The notes below the pieces were generated by a model that worked only from the letters and a program-made list of their open reading frames with translations, did not search any database and was not told the origin of the DNA. From Kryptolebias marmoratus (lineage: Eukaryota > Chordata > Actinopteri > Cyprinodontiformes > Rivulidae), in the NCBI RefSeq assembly GCF_001649575.2, contig NC_051430.1:13613513-13677512 (forward strand): a stretch of DNA of 64,000 bases. The letters are read 5' to 3'. Positions 1-12,760 of the stretch are shown in pieces. The number at the start of each line of letters is the position of its first letter. The stretch's first letter is position 1. The position numbers and the translations under genes are program-made.

Positions 1-19
1 TCAACTCCACACTCTCTAT

Positions 20-195
20 TTCTGAATTGAGAAAGCTCCTCGGATGAGAAGCGAAACGTCTTCAGCTACAGAATAGAAGTCCAGTTGTTTTTGTTTTTTA
101 ACTTTTTTTGAATTTACCATGGCCTGGATGACTGAGAATCTACACCAGGACATTCCTAGATGGAAATCATATTTTGTGATGCTTTTCATGACATT
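20..195 (+). mobile_element. Probable 3' tail of a teleost retroelement (family uncertain)
   Basis: The text has two phrases that I recognise from a widespread teleost dispersed repeat: a 'cggatgagaagcgaaacgtc' segment near 41-60 and a 'gcctggatgactgagaat' segment near 122-139. In other fish these occur together at the 3' end of a retroelement, which I suspect is Penelope-like. No reverse transcriptase or endonuclease coding is present, and the left boundary may lie outside the window. The family name is from memory and unverified. Confidence 0.4.
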
Positions 196-199
196 GTGT

Positions 200-985
200 G
201 AGAATGAAATCATCTTATGTTGAGAAATGACAATGTAGCCATTTTGGTCAAAACTTTAAATAATGTAATGGGCAAAATCGTGTGATAATGTGGGATGGTA
301 AGCTCAGTGTGGTAGTAGCTGACTCTCAGCTGCTACTACAACCAATTTTAGCTCAGTAACTTTATAACTGACTGAGTTACAGCCATTTTTGTGTCAGTTA
401 GAGTTGATTTCCTGTGGTGGCCATCTTGTATTGGATTGACTTCAAAAGATGTTCAATATTTACCACCATCATTAAAGCTATGTTTTTGGTAGTGTTGGTT
501 TTTTGGTTTGTTTATTTGTCTGTTCGCAGGATTACTGAAAAACTAATGAATAGAACTTAATGGGATTTTTAGGTAATGTGCGGGTGGTAACAAGAAATTA
601 TTGAATTTTGGTGGGTTTTTTTATATTGCTATATCCTTGGTGGAGATTTGCTGGTTCTAGTTACTTTCTGAAAGTTTCATGTAAATCCACCAAGTGGTTC
701 ATGAGATATTTTGCCAACAGACAAATAAGGTTGACTCCCACAGTAAATACTAAAGTTTTAAACAAAAATGTTGCACAATTGGTAGGTCATGTAATATGTT
801 GTGAATGACTCAGCTACCGTCACACCGAATTTTAGCACAAAATCTGTAAAACTGACTGAATTATAGCCATTTCTGTGTTTTCAAAGGTCAGCTGGCTGTA
901 GGGGCTTCTTCAGTTGGGTTGGCTTCAAAAATTAATCAGTTGAAGATGTACATTCAGCGATGACTTTCAGTGATACTCGAACGCA
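200..985 (-). repeat. Dispersed repeat family R, two diverged units (reverse orientation)
   Basis: Two related blocks (about 203-480 and 650-985) share the same ordered landmarks: a 'gtagccattttggtcaaa'-type phrase, a 'gtggtagtagctgactctc'-type phrase, a 'gactgagttacagccattt'-type phrase, 'ggtggccatcttg', and a 'tcatgagatattttg' phrase. The same landmarks occur in the opposite orientation at 11835-12760, 20945-21340 and 45925-46590. Orientation '+' is defined here by the strand that reads 'gttagcaaaatatctcatga'. No coding capacity is seen. Confidence 0.7.
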
Positions 986-3900
986 TGTGCCTTAACATAG
1001 GGGAAAAACAATATCATCCCCTTCACCTTTTGGCGATGCACGTTAAAAATGTTTTTACACCTATACTGTGGGAAAAGTGACAGTAGGAAAGGTTATGAAA
1101 AAAGAATATCTTCTATACTGTTGAACTGAGGTTTTCAGAGCTACAATAGGTAACATTAACTCCTTATGACTACTGGGTGGCTGTGGTTTGGGAAAAAAAG
1201 CGGTCATCTGTCCATTGGTGGTTGATGGTTTTGCCCCCATGACATGCCAAATTATGTTCTTGGGCAAGACACTGAACCCCAAGTTGTCCCTGATCTGTGC
1301 ATTGTTCTATCTGTGTGAAATGTGACTGGAAGTGTTAAGGCACTTTGAGTGGTCAAGAAAAGCACTAACTTCAGTCCATTTACTATTTAACCTTTCCACA
1401 GAACCCCACTTGAACTATTGCTTTTCAGTAAAACACACATATTTCCGTATTATGATGAGTAATTCTTACATTTACGGTGGAGATTCAGAGTATGGGTGCA
1501 TGTGTGTAAGTTATGGCCCAGGTTTCTAGTTGGGGGCTGGTGGCTCGGTAAATGATGATGGCAGTATTGAACACATCAACCAGGGTCATTGCTCCTAGGG
1601 AATCCAGACAGATAATTCACCCTCCTTGGCTGTTCTGTGTTTTTTCTCCTTTTATCACATCACACCCTGTTTTAAACACCTCCTCCTTGCTGGTTGGTAA
1701 TCAGGCAAACCGTTGTGTTACAGAGAAGCAAGAAGTTAATGTGGAGAATTGCAAAGCCTTTAGTATTTAGCATTTACCGGAGAATTGTGCTTTTACTAGC
1801 CAAATGATGTCCTCCAGGTTTTGCACCACAGAGCTGTGAGCGTTGATTAGCAGGTACAGACAATGTGCTAATTTGAAACTGCAGGTTTCCTGATGTTCAT
1901 TTGCAAACGGTTGTTGCACTCCTGCACTTTGCTTGGGGTGATCATTAGTGCGAGGGAGGGATTTAGTATTCTGCTCAGCCGTGGCTCTGACATAGAAGGG
2001 TCCCTGGTTTCTGTTTCTATTAAGGTCCGGGCCTGCGGCTGCACAACCAACACTTCAATGAGTGTGTTATCTGTGCACGGCCATTTCACTGCTACAGCTG
2101 CTGTCCTTCTAACTCGCCAGCTTACGGACAGAAATATGACTCTAAAACCCACCCATGCTATTCTCTTGCCCCACCCCTTAGTCTTGATATTTTTTTCTGC
2201 TCCACTCACATTTTCACATCTAATTTTCCCATCGCCCAGTGACACCCATTCCCTTAAGACCCCCAGCCACAGCAAGATCACTGCTCCTCTCTGTGAGTGT
2301 TGTGTGTGCTCTTTTATTGATCAGAGTTGTGTCTTTGTGGCTCTGGGCTCCTGCTGCTGTTATCACTGCAGTGTTGAGGGTGGGGAGGTGGGAGCTTCAG
2401 ACTAGTGTGTGTTATCTACAGGGATTAAAGCATGTTGAGAATGTTTTTAACATCGTTTTTCTCTTTCTCTTTGCTTCTGCAGCTGCAGCATGCTCAAAAG
2501 TTAGCAGTTAAAATATACAAAATTTTGGTCGATTTGATCTGACCAGCAGATGCAATGTAATACGAGGAAAACACGTGTCTTTTGTGACTCATCTCTAGAG
2601 CCACTGGGTTCTCGAGTAGGACGAAGGTGTTGAAAGCAAAAAAAGAAGACTAATGCTGCATTTGTCTTTCGATTAAAGAGTGTTGCTAAAAGCAAAGACC
2701 CTTCTGTATTTTTCTTTATTTCTACCTATTTAAACCTCAGTTTCTCTTCTTTGCTCAGGTGGTGTTCAGGGCTTTAATGATGGATTGCATTATTGGTTCT
2801 CTTGAGCGCAGGTATAAGGATGAATGGGCGCCACGTTGATGCTCATCTCTCCTCTCCCTCCTTCTTCTATCTGCTTTTTTTTTTCTTTACATTTAAATTT
2901 CTCTCCAACACCCTGCCCCATTTTTCATCTGACTTTCTCAGAGATATATGCCAGATTATGCTCCACACTTGCTTCCACACATGGCTTCACACACACAGAC
3001 ATCCCGACTCACTCAGTGGCATTGCTGTAGCACTCAAGGCACCGCTCCTCTGTGGCCACAGTGATTAATTACTTTTAACAAAGCAAACAGGGTCTTGCTT
3101 GTCTGGATCAATCTTTTCCCTGTCTTGGTGCAAACTGCTGTCACAAGTAATTGCCAAACTCTGCGTAGTATGAGAAGATGGTCTCTTTCACCTCTCTATG
3201 GTCCCAAGTTAAACTCAGTTCTCTGTGCTCCAACTCCCATGGCTCTTTTTCTCCTTCAGTACTTAAGTTGGTCGGTATCTACTTTTAATACCATTTAGCC
3301 TTCCCTAAATTATACCACTATATACAGTATTACTGACTGCCTAGAAAGGCTTGTGGTATTGTCTTACTACTGCATGTATTTTAGAGCTTTTTAAGCATTG
3401 CTAATGTAGTGTCAGCCCTACGTTTGTAGGCTAAAGATGCAACAAACAAGTATTATTTTGTCATAACTTTCCACAAACTGTTTTAAAAAACAAATAATTA
3501 GATAATGGCTTGAACAACAGTTTCATAATGTTACAGTAATGTTTTAGAATCAACATATTAGCTTTGCAGGCTATTGTTTTAATCAGTCAACCTATAATGG
3601 CTTTATCAGGTCTGTGCAGGGGATGTTAGTCTGCGTTAGGCCGATACTTGTGCTTGGCTCATACGCAAGGGGTTCACAGGCTCTCTACAATGACTAGCCG
3701 GCTTTGCTTCTGGTCCTTCTTTTACTGTGTGACCCACCACCTCCACGGCATTAACTTTTTGGGACGTTCTAACAGCATTCTTCTCTTCAGCCTCTGATGG
3801 TCACTGGGGTAATCAAAACAGCAGCACGTTTGGACAAATTTGTCTGATGCAATTTGTTCTGTCGTAGACACTTTTAATTCACTTCATCAGGCTGTGAAAT

Positions 3901-4035
3901 AGACGGGCTGCACATTGCTAATGGAGCATGGGAGTTGCAACATTCAAGTGAAGTTACTGTTTAAACACTGAGATGCACGGCACTTCCTGCAATCCCCTTT
4001 TAAACAATGGACGTCACTAAAAAAAAAAAAAAAAA

Positions 4036-4495
4036 TTAAGGGCCTTCCATTCCTTGAAAGAATGCATATCACCTGTCATTTTTCATGCCAGAGTTTTAAA
4101 CTAAGATAATCCTATCTTGAAAAATGATGGGGCTTTAGCCTTTCTGGTCAAATCTTGAAAATAATGTTGTGTTTGATGGCATGCAAAATCACAAGATCTT
4201 GTGTGATCCACATCAAATTCAAGGTCAGTATCTGTAAATCTGACTGAAATACAGCTATTTCTGTTTTGGCTGAGGTTGATTAGCTGTGGCATCTTAAACC
4301 AGGTTGACTCTAAATGTTAATCAGTTGTAAATGTTCATCCAATTATCTAATTATTACTTAATGAAAATTTCATTAAAATCCATTCAGCAGTTCGTGAGAT
4401 ATTTGGGTGACAGAGAGAAACCTCCGCACACGCACACACACAGACGATTACATTATCTCCCGCCTTGCGGCAGCAGGTATTAATGATACCGCTAC
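4036..4495 (-). repeat. Dispersed repeat family R, single copy with probable element ends
   Basis: This is one of the most complete copies. It begins, read on +, with 'aagggccttccattccttga' after an A-run, followed by a 'gaatgcatatcacctg' phrase. It then passes through the shared landmarks (gtcaaatcttgaaaat, tctgactgaaatacagc, gtgatccacatcaaattc, cagttcgtgagatattt). It ends near a CA-rich stretch and a 'cccgccttgcggcagcaggt' phrase. The two end phrases look like family termini, because the copy at about 32671 starts with a related 'ggccaagcaatccttgaagg' phrase. No ORF of note. Confidence 0.7.
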
Positions 4496-4724
4496 GCAGC
4501 AGAAGAGGAGTTTACAGAATGCACACTCTTCATCCACAACATAACTGCAGTTTCAACTTATTTGCTCATGACTGTGAATAAATTTGCAGCAGAGTTTTTA
4601 AGGAGGGTAATAAAAGCAATACCGTTGCTCTTTTTGGATACCCCTTTATATCTTATAACTGTATTACCGCTCATCCCTAGTCAGTATATCTACTTTCCCT
4701 CGCCACTTCAGTTGGACTTTTGTC

Positions 4725-4743
4725 TTTTTTTTTTTTTTTTTTT
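4725..4743 (+). repeat. Poly-T run (19 nt)
   Basis: Uninterrupted T homopolymer followed within a few bases by a short A run. It is not attached to a recognisable retroelement body. Confidence 0.9.
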
Positions 4744-7700
4744 ACAAAAAAAGCTATAAGAAGGAGGGTATTTATGTCATCTCATTTTAACCCTCCCATT
4801 TTTAGTAGCTGCCTTAAGCTTTTAGAACAGCACATAAAACTAAACACCCTGCCTCTTTCCATCCATGCATACTAATTGGCGTTGCTCCGCCAAGTTGATC
4901 AAACACCATTAATCTATTTGCAGTAGATATTTGTTTCTAAATGAGAAAATTAATACATTCCGCTACTACAGCCAGCTGGGTGCGGTGAGCCCCATTGATT
5001 GTTGGCATCCACAGTGTGACTCATAGCTTTGAGCAACTGTTTTTATTTGGCTTTCTGTTTGTGTGTGTTAGAGAAAATGTGTGTTTTCAAGCATTAGATT
5101 ATTTTTCATGTTAAGACTAGTTGCCAGAGGAGTTTAAATGAACATATTAATTGTTTTGTTTTGGGTTTTACCGTTTTTCCTGCATATAAAGTGTCCACAG
5201 GTGGTGCTCAGTTCATCTTGCTGCTGGACATGCCATCGAGTCTCAGAGCATGCATGGAGACAGACATCAAAGCCTAAGAAATGCAGTGATTGGTATTAGC
5301 AGGTGGACACGATTAATGATGCATGGTGATGGCCAAAGCACGCCGAGGGAACCCGCTGTTTAATGAGCGAACACAAAGACACTGCAGATGTGTTACGGGC
5401 GTTATCAGAGACAGATACCTCCCTTTCTGTAGAGCTGTGCCAATTAGTCCTCCTCTTTTGGGAGCTGGCTGTCAGGATTTCAGTCTATAATAGGGAGTAC
5501 TTGTTGATAAAATGCATTAGCAACAGTGTGAGGATCTCAACATTTTTATTTTGTCTCTCGATGTGACATGTCTCCCATGAAAACACCGTTCAGCTTAGCT
5601 GCATCTTAGACTGACCAATAATTCTCAGAAGGAAACGGCGCCGAAAACTGCTCGTGTCATTAATCATTAATAAAGCCCAACTGGTCTTCTCATGATCTTA
5701 CTTTTCTCCCCAGCTTCTGGTCTTTTTCGCCGGCCCAGCTATCTGCTTCATGTCATATATATGATAAGTAGAGGAGCCTATCCGCGTGGGACTCATCACG
5801 CACTTAAATTGGTGCAGCATGGAGTTCATATTGCAGCGTGGCCAGGGGGGAATTAGTGACTCTATATATAAACCTCAGCTGCATGTGTTGTGAATTAAAG
5901 TGCATTTATCTGATAATCTGTGGGGAGATCTGTGTGTGCACAAGCATGGGGTTGCAGCCACAATAACGTCAATATACAGATGCTGCTGCTGTACCGGAAA
6001 AGGAGAAGGATAAATGGGTCATTCACTATAAAGAGCTTTGATAGCCGGAATGGCAGTGGACATGTACAGTAGACGAGGAAGGAATAACAAGAGGCATTGT
6101 TGTGTCTCCTTCATGAACTAACCTTTATCTCTCTCATGCACCCTTTCCTTCTATCTGTCCACTTCCTCGTTGTTTCCTTTTTACCCTTTTGGGCTGCATT
6201 ACCACCGTCTTTCCTAACCTTGCCCTCCTGTGTGCCCGGTCGTCTCAACCTCTCAGCATCTTATCAAAAATTAAACTCGCCTTCATTCCGTCACGTGTTA
6301 CTTTTTAATAGAAGAATCAAACGCAGGCGTGCTCATGCCCTGCTTTTATCAGAGCTCTTCTTGACGGCTGGCTGTGAGTCGTTTGAAGTATGGCAGGGCA
6401 GCTCTGGAGAAGCCACTCTGTCGGCCAGCGTGTGCTGCTGACTCGTGTTTGAAGAGGCAACTTTCCACTAAGGCTGGAGCACGCTAATGAACCCAAAACA
6501 AGTGCTGACTCGAGCAATGAGTCATGCCTACTTTGTGTCACACTGCAAGGGGGTAATGACTTGGTAGATGCTGTTAGTCCTTGGGATCTGCAGTGACAAC
6601 GAAACAACAACCAGCAACCTCAGAAATACTTTTGATTTGGCAGCAGGTTTCTTTTTTTTCTCTCTACTCCAAACATACAAGTTTGAACAGCCTTCACTGG
6701 GCACAGATGAAAACGTGTTTGAATAAGATGTGGCAGTTTTTGATTTCTTCTTTATTTTTCACTATACCGCTCTCACTCCAAAATTGATACCCGAGTATTA
6801 TGCTTTGAAGAGTTGTTGAGAGAGGGTCAGTTGGACCTATCTTGATGGTTAATGAAGATGTGTGGTTTCTCGTGTTTGGAAACATGTCTCTCAGCCAGTG
6901 TTTACTAATAGGAGGGCTTTTTTTTTCAAGCCATGCTTGAGTTCACTGTCAAAGCCAATTAAGGGAATACAAATTAAGATGGAGTATATGGTCCCCAGGC
7001 CAAGTGGGTACAGGACCTGAGCCAGGTTGTCCATTCTCTAATCCCTGTTAAATTAAGCACAATAGGGACTCATATATACAGTATATATAGCTGTTTTATA
7101 GAAATGATCAGAATCCTAAATATGTATTGTTAGTCACATTGTTTCTCTTCAGTTAGGATTGAAAAATATATATTGTTATTTGCAGATTTTTTGTTGACAG
7201 AAAAATTAAATGCCATGCAATGTAAACCTTGAAGATATTTCCTAATTCCTAAGTCTGTCATGGCTGCCTTTATTCTAGTGGAGTTGGAAGGCACTCCTGC
7301 AGCCTGGAGGTTGTTCTTTTTTTCAGGTTCACCATCTGGCCTTGATTGATTAAAGCTCCTTTAAGTAATTAATGCCTACTTTAATTGAGAGTCAGCCCTT
7401 GTGGCTGTGGGGTTCCTGCGCAGTGCTCAGGCAAAGCAGCGCCAAGGATCTAGTCGAGAGGGGCACGGAAATCTGTTTAGCACCCTGACCCTCTCAGCCA
7501 CACAACCAAAGACTCTTAAGATGGTAATGGGCATGCAAGTATGCAAGCTGCGTCCATGGGACAAATCGAGCCATAAATCATAGCGGTGGAGTGTGACATG
7601 ACTTTTCCAACATTAGAAATAACTCGCTTGGAATGAGCTACAGGCATAATGCCAATGAATCTGCACGTTTATCTCTTTATGTTGGTTTGTTTCCTTTGTG

Positions 7701-10700
7701 AAAACACTCTGGTTGGTGGACGTGCGTGTAGCACAAAGAAAATTGAATTTCTTTTCTGCCAAACAGCGCATTGTGACAGCATGTCACTGCAAGACACCTC
7801 AGCCTGCCACTACAGTGCTGCTGTTACTGATGAATGAACAATACCAGCTTTTTTCCATTCTGTTTCACTTTTACTGTCACAATAGATGTGCACCACATGC
7901 CCTGCCCTTTGTCACCAAAGGCTCTTTTTGTCTTTCAGTAATTGTTTATAGAAAACATTAACCCATCCCCAAGTCAGTTGATGTGGGACACGGTGAATAC
8001 AGAGTGGTCAGCATTGATTCTGACATACCTGACTATGACCTTTTGCGATCTAAAGTCCTGCGCTGCCTGCCAGTTTGATTTGAGCTGGCTAATCGATTCC
8101 TCGCAGTCGTGAGAGACTCCCCCCACCCATTGAAATCTCTTCCTGGCAGCCTGGAGTTTACCTGGATTCCAATAGCTGCCACTCACTGAATAATGAAACA
8201 TTTACCCTTTAATTGCCAGCTCCACAAAGAATGAACATTTTAATTTGCTCTCATTAAGGCCATCTAATGTAATGGGCTCATTAAGGGCTTTGGATGGAAC
8301 CGCAGTCACCAGAATCTACAGCACCCTTTGGGAGTAATACATCAATGGATCATAAATATTTTACTATGTCTACATAGGTGCAGATTGCTAAGGTGCCTCA
8401 ATTGGACTCACACACGTGCTTAACATGCACCTTTGATGTGGTTTACGGTACTAAAAAAAAAAAAAGAAGAAGAAGAAAGAAATCCCTGAGGTTGTTCTAC
8501 AAAAGGTTGTGTAGTCAGCATATTGGAAGCAACAAAATCCTGAAAAAGCAACATTTTTCATTGACTGGCTGGATTAATAAAGAAATGCTTCAGTCAGTAG
8601 GAGGAAAAATTAGTCTGTCACTGCTTTTCCTCACTGAAACAACACACACACACGCGCTCAGATAAACACACATCTGATCGATCTGGGTCACGGCCGTTTG
8701 CTGGTTTAGGGTTTGGTCTTATTAGATTGGGGAGATGGTAATAGACAGGCAGCTGTATCATGGTTCTCTCCGTGTGACCCTCAGGCCAGAGGTTTGTGTT
8801 TGACCCAAGGCTACAAATGTAATGCCCCCACCCCACCCCCGGCGAGGATACACCTTAGACCCCTTCAGTTCTGAGGGATAAAGATCTGTACCTGCTAGAG
8901 GATGTGTGGAGATAGATAGAAATTTGCTTTGAATGTAATTTTAATTAAGTAGCGTCTCAGCTGGGCTTCTTCTGCGGTTCTCAGCCTGTCAACTCGCAGT
9001 GCAGTGGGCCCAAAACAGTAATCTTTCCAGTTCTCTTTTTCCCCCCCAGCTAATTTGTCATAGCTGACATTTATCCCTGGATCTTAAATTAAGTAACTGA
9101 CATTTTGTGTACCCTGCGAATCGACTGTGCCAGCTTGAAATTTCAGTAACAGACGTGTTTAAAGAGTGGTGTAGGTACACGTTTTGAACTGTGGTCGACA
9201 CATGACATTTCTGGGACAACATTGGAGGCCAAGACAACAGCAGCTGCAGCTAAAGAGCAGGGAAACAGAATGAAGTAAAGCTGCAATTTTCCCTGTGATG
9301 CTGTTAGTGGTAATATAATCTCAGAGCCGCGGCTCGATTGGAAAGTTAATTTTAAGTAATACGTGTTTGATGGAGGCAGATGGGTGGCTCTCTGGTGGAG
9401 ATATTGGTGTATATTTTTGTATTTGTGTGTGTGTGTGTGTGGATGTTATTTGCAACCTGCTGTCCCTATTTGGTGCACTGATTTGGGTTCTGTTTTGTCA
9501 TCAGTGGGGGCTCTGTTCAGGATCAGTGTTTTGTCTCCCCCTGCCCTGTGGGTGATCACAAACCTTCTGCAGCAGACATGTCCATAAACACACTACAGCA
9601 GAGAGGGGTGTGGTGCTGTCTGAGGGTTAGAGGAGCCACATTTGAGTGCATCTTTATTATTGCTGATCACCGATCAGGCCACAGCAAGCAACGCAAAGCC
9701 TTGTGCTGCTGGAGCACAGCTGGAGCCACCACTGCAGTAAATGGTTGCCTCTGTTGTGCACAAGAAGATATGGCTTTTGCTTAGAAAGACATCATTGACA
9801 GTGAGCTTTCACATCTCTGAATCTTCAGCAGAAAAAAAACTTTATATGCTTGTAATAAAGTTGCTGACATGTTTTATTTCTTTCTTTGACAGAAATCAGT
9901 TTTGCAATAAGACTTCTGAAAAGAATAAATTGATAATAGGCTGAAGAAATAGATCTGATGGTTTTCATCAAACATTGAACATCTTATGACAGGCATCTTA
10001 CAGTGAATCAGGAATAAATGATCTTTTTAAGCTTCTTAGGCACTGGTTTAGCAAGACTTTTCATGAAATTTGTGAAACGTTTGTTATAGTTCCGATTTTT
10101 TGAAGTGGGTTTGTTTTGGAAAGGTTATGAACAATTAATGTCTTACCTGTTGTAGATAGCTTTTTGAATGATGAAGATTTGTAGAGACAAAACTGAATTA
10201 AATACCATTATAAAAGCTAACTATTTCTAAAGATTGAGGCCATTCAACGACCTATCTACAACAATTAAGATAACAATTTTTCATTCTTTTTCTACAAAAC
10301 TCCACTTTAGAAACTCTAAACTATCCTTTTGATACCATTTGGAGAGACTAGATGAGAAACTTTGCAGATTTTCTTGTTTCAGGCAGAGAGTGTAAATCTG
10401 TTTGCTAAATCATACCCAGCTTGCTCATTGTTTACAGCCACTTGATGTAGCAGCACCCTTTGTTGACATATTCTGCATTTTTCTTCTTTTTTTAAGCTTG
10501 TTAGGGGCAGGTTTTGAGCAAGTAAAAGCAAGTGCAAACACAGCCTTGCTCCGTGGGGCTCAGGACACCCCTGGGGTTAGGGTGTACTGAAGAGGAGCCT
10601 AAGAAAGGACCAGGGACATATGTTGTGACATTAATCTGCTTAATACGAAAAGAGCCGGAAACAGGTGGTGGTGTGCCAAACTCACAGCCTTAATCTTGTC

Positions 10701-11834
10701 AACTTTCTGTTTGGGTGCTCTGATTGTGAACCTTATTATGAACAACAGAGCTGTCACTGGAAGGGAGTTGTCCATATTTCACCATAAGTGCCTTGTTAGT
10801 ACGAGCGAAAGCACATGAAGTGATGTGCATGAGCGTTTTGTTGTATTTTATTTATTTATTTTTTTGCATGTACAGTATGTGTGAGTGTTGGTTCCCTACT
10901 GTGCGTAGCGGAGTGTATTAAAGAGGATTTTTTTTTGCATCATTTCCCCTCGTCCTCCTAAGCATAAAGCATGAATATTTAAAACTACATCAAACAAGCA
11001 TTCATGAAATATTAAAATGTTCCAAAAAGAAGAAAAGCTTTTATCCTTTCCCTCAGTTTTAGGTATTTTGTAACATCCTTCGCTCTCTCTCGCTCTCTCT
11101 CTTTTTTTTTTTGCAACACACATGTGCTGATAGACCTGTGCGTTAACACTTTACCCACGGGTGAGAACGGCAACCCTTCCTGTTGGCTCCTCTGTTTTCT
11201 GAGCTCAGCATTAAATATAAAATGCGGGAAAATTGTATAATTTACCCCAAATTGAATTTTAGGCAAAACAAATCATTTGAAGCCTCGCTGGATAAAGTTA
11301 TGTTGCACAAGATGCTTAATGGATGCATCACATTTCAGGGAGGGCATGCGAGTGTTCTGTTTGAACGTTGCTTCCCGAAGAGTGATTCTCTGTCATGCAT
11401 CCTGTTTTTTTGGGGAGATGGTTTTGGCTCAAAGATTAAGCACTCACTTATATCACTCAATTTTCTCTCTAATTCTGTATGCTTACAAGGCAAAGTTAAT
11501 CTGTGGAGTGCTCTCTCTTCTCCTTTCTCCCACTGCTGTATTACTCTGTCTCTTTTGCTCAATTTGTCTTTCTGTCGGGCTAAAACCCAGAGGCTGTGCT
11601 AATCACTGTAGCAGCAGCTCTAAGCAGATGCTGCTATGTTTTTAGAAAAGATCCTGTTAAGCGTGAATTTAAGAAATGCGTTAAGGGTAAAAACTAGCTC
11701 TCTTCACTCAAAAATGCTTCACAGACAGCAGCAGCTAACTCATCTGTGCCTTTGCTCCAGCATTAACCTTAACTGTAAACTGCTGTAAACTTTTAATGCA
11801 CAGGTCTGCTTTGGTTTATTTTTATTGCCCATAA

Positions 11835-12760
11835 CCGAAAGGGGAAGGTGGACAAATATGTTTTTGCCTGTGTGTGCATATGTTTGTGTCTGTTTGATTA
11901 TCAAAACATCTCACGAACCACTGGACGAATTTTACTGAAACTTGCAGAAAGTAGTCATTGGATGTACTTCTACAACCAACTAACATCTGGGGTCAACCCA
12001 ATTCAAGATGGCTGCTTCAGCCAACTGACCTTAAAACACAAAAATATGTATAACTATCTATATCTATAATAGATATTGGTCTGAAATTGGGTGTGGTAGT
12101 CGCTGAAACTGATCCCCAGCACATATTCTGAACACTAGCAGATTGTGCAATTAAGAGTTAAATCTGTCTGTGTTAGCAAAGTACCCCATGAACTAGTCAA
12201 TGGATTTTAATAATCATAATATAAATAATCATTGGCTGCACCTTTACGATTTAATAAGTTTAGTCAACCGGATTCAAGCTAGCCACGCCAGCTAATCAAC
12301 CTTAGCAAACACATAAATATTTTTTTGGAATTTTACAGGTATTGTGTTAAATTGGGTGTGGTAGTAGCTGAAAGTGAATCCCAACAAGAACACTGAGTGA
12401 AACTTATTGCACGGGATTTTTTAAAAAACTAAAACCTAAAGTCATGAACCACTGGACAGATTTTAATGAAATTCTCAGAAAGCAATCATTGGATGTACAT
12501 CTACAACTGAGTAATTTCAATCCAATTCAGGATGGCCGCCTCACCTCATCAGTATTAACCAACACTAGATGGCAATAACTACAGAAATTGAGCGAATATT
12601 TGATGCCATAGTAGCTAAGACTCATGCACAACATACTTTGAGCCTGGCATAAGATTGTGCATAATTATTTTCAAGGTTTAACCAAAACGGCTACAACTCC
12701 ATAATTTCTCAGCATAAGATGATCTCAGTCTAAAATTTTAGTTTTAAGGAATGCAAGACT
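11835..12760 (+). repeat. Dispersed repeat family R, about three tandem units
   Basis: Three successive units are visible. The 'gaacca/gaacta' landmark preceding 'tggatttta'-type text recurs near 11915, 12190 and 12446, giving spacings of about 275 and 256. The 'attcaagatggc' landmark and its variants recur near 12001, 12270 and 12522. Each unit also carries 'tgtggtagtcgctga'-like text and an 'acatattctgaacactagca'-like phrase. The final part ends in the 'accaaaacggctacaactcc' and 'agcataagatgatctcag' phrases, which are the mirror of the start of the reverse copies. No protein is encoded. This is a decayed array or a composite element. Confidence 0.75.

Noticed and set aside
1893..2405. 170-codon open frame on + and an overlapping 137-codon frame on - (1868-2281)
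   Set aside because: Both cover the same intron DNA, are Ser/Leu/Thr/Cys-rich, and show no domain, signal or family resemblance. There is no evidence of splicing or a promoter, so chance is likely.
11835..12760. Tandem units considered as a gene-like or CRISPR-like array
   Set aside because: Units are diverged, non-coding and dispersed at five other loci in both orientations, so a repeat family explains them.
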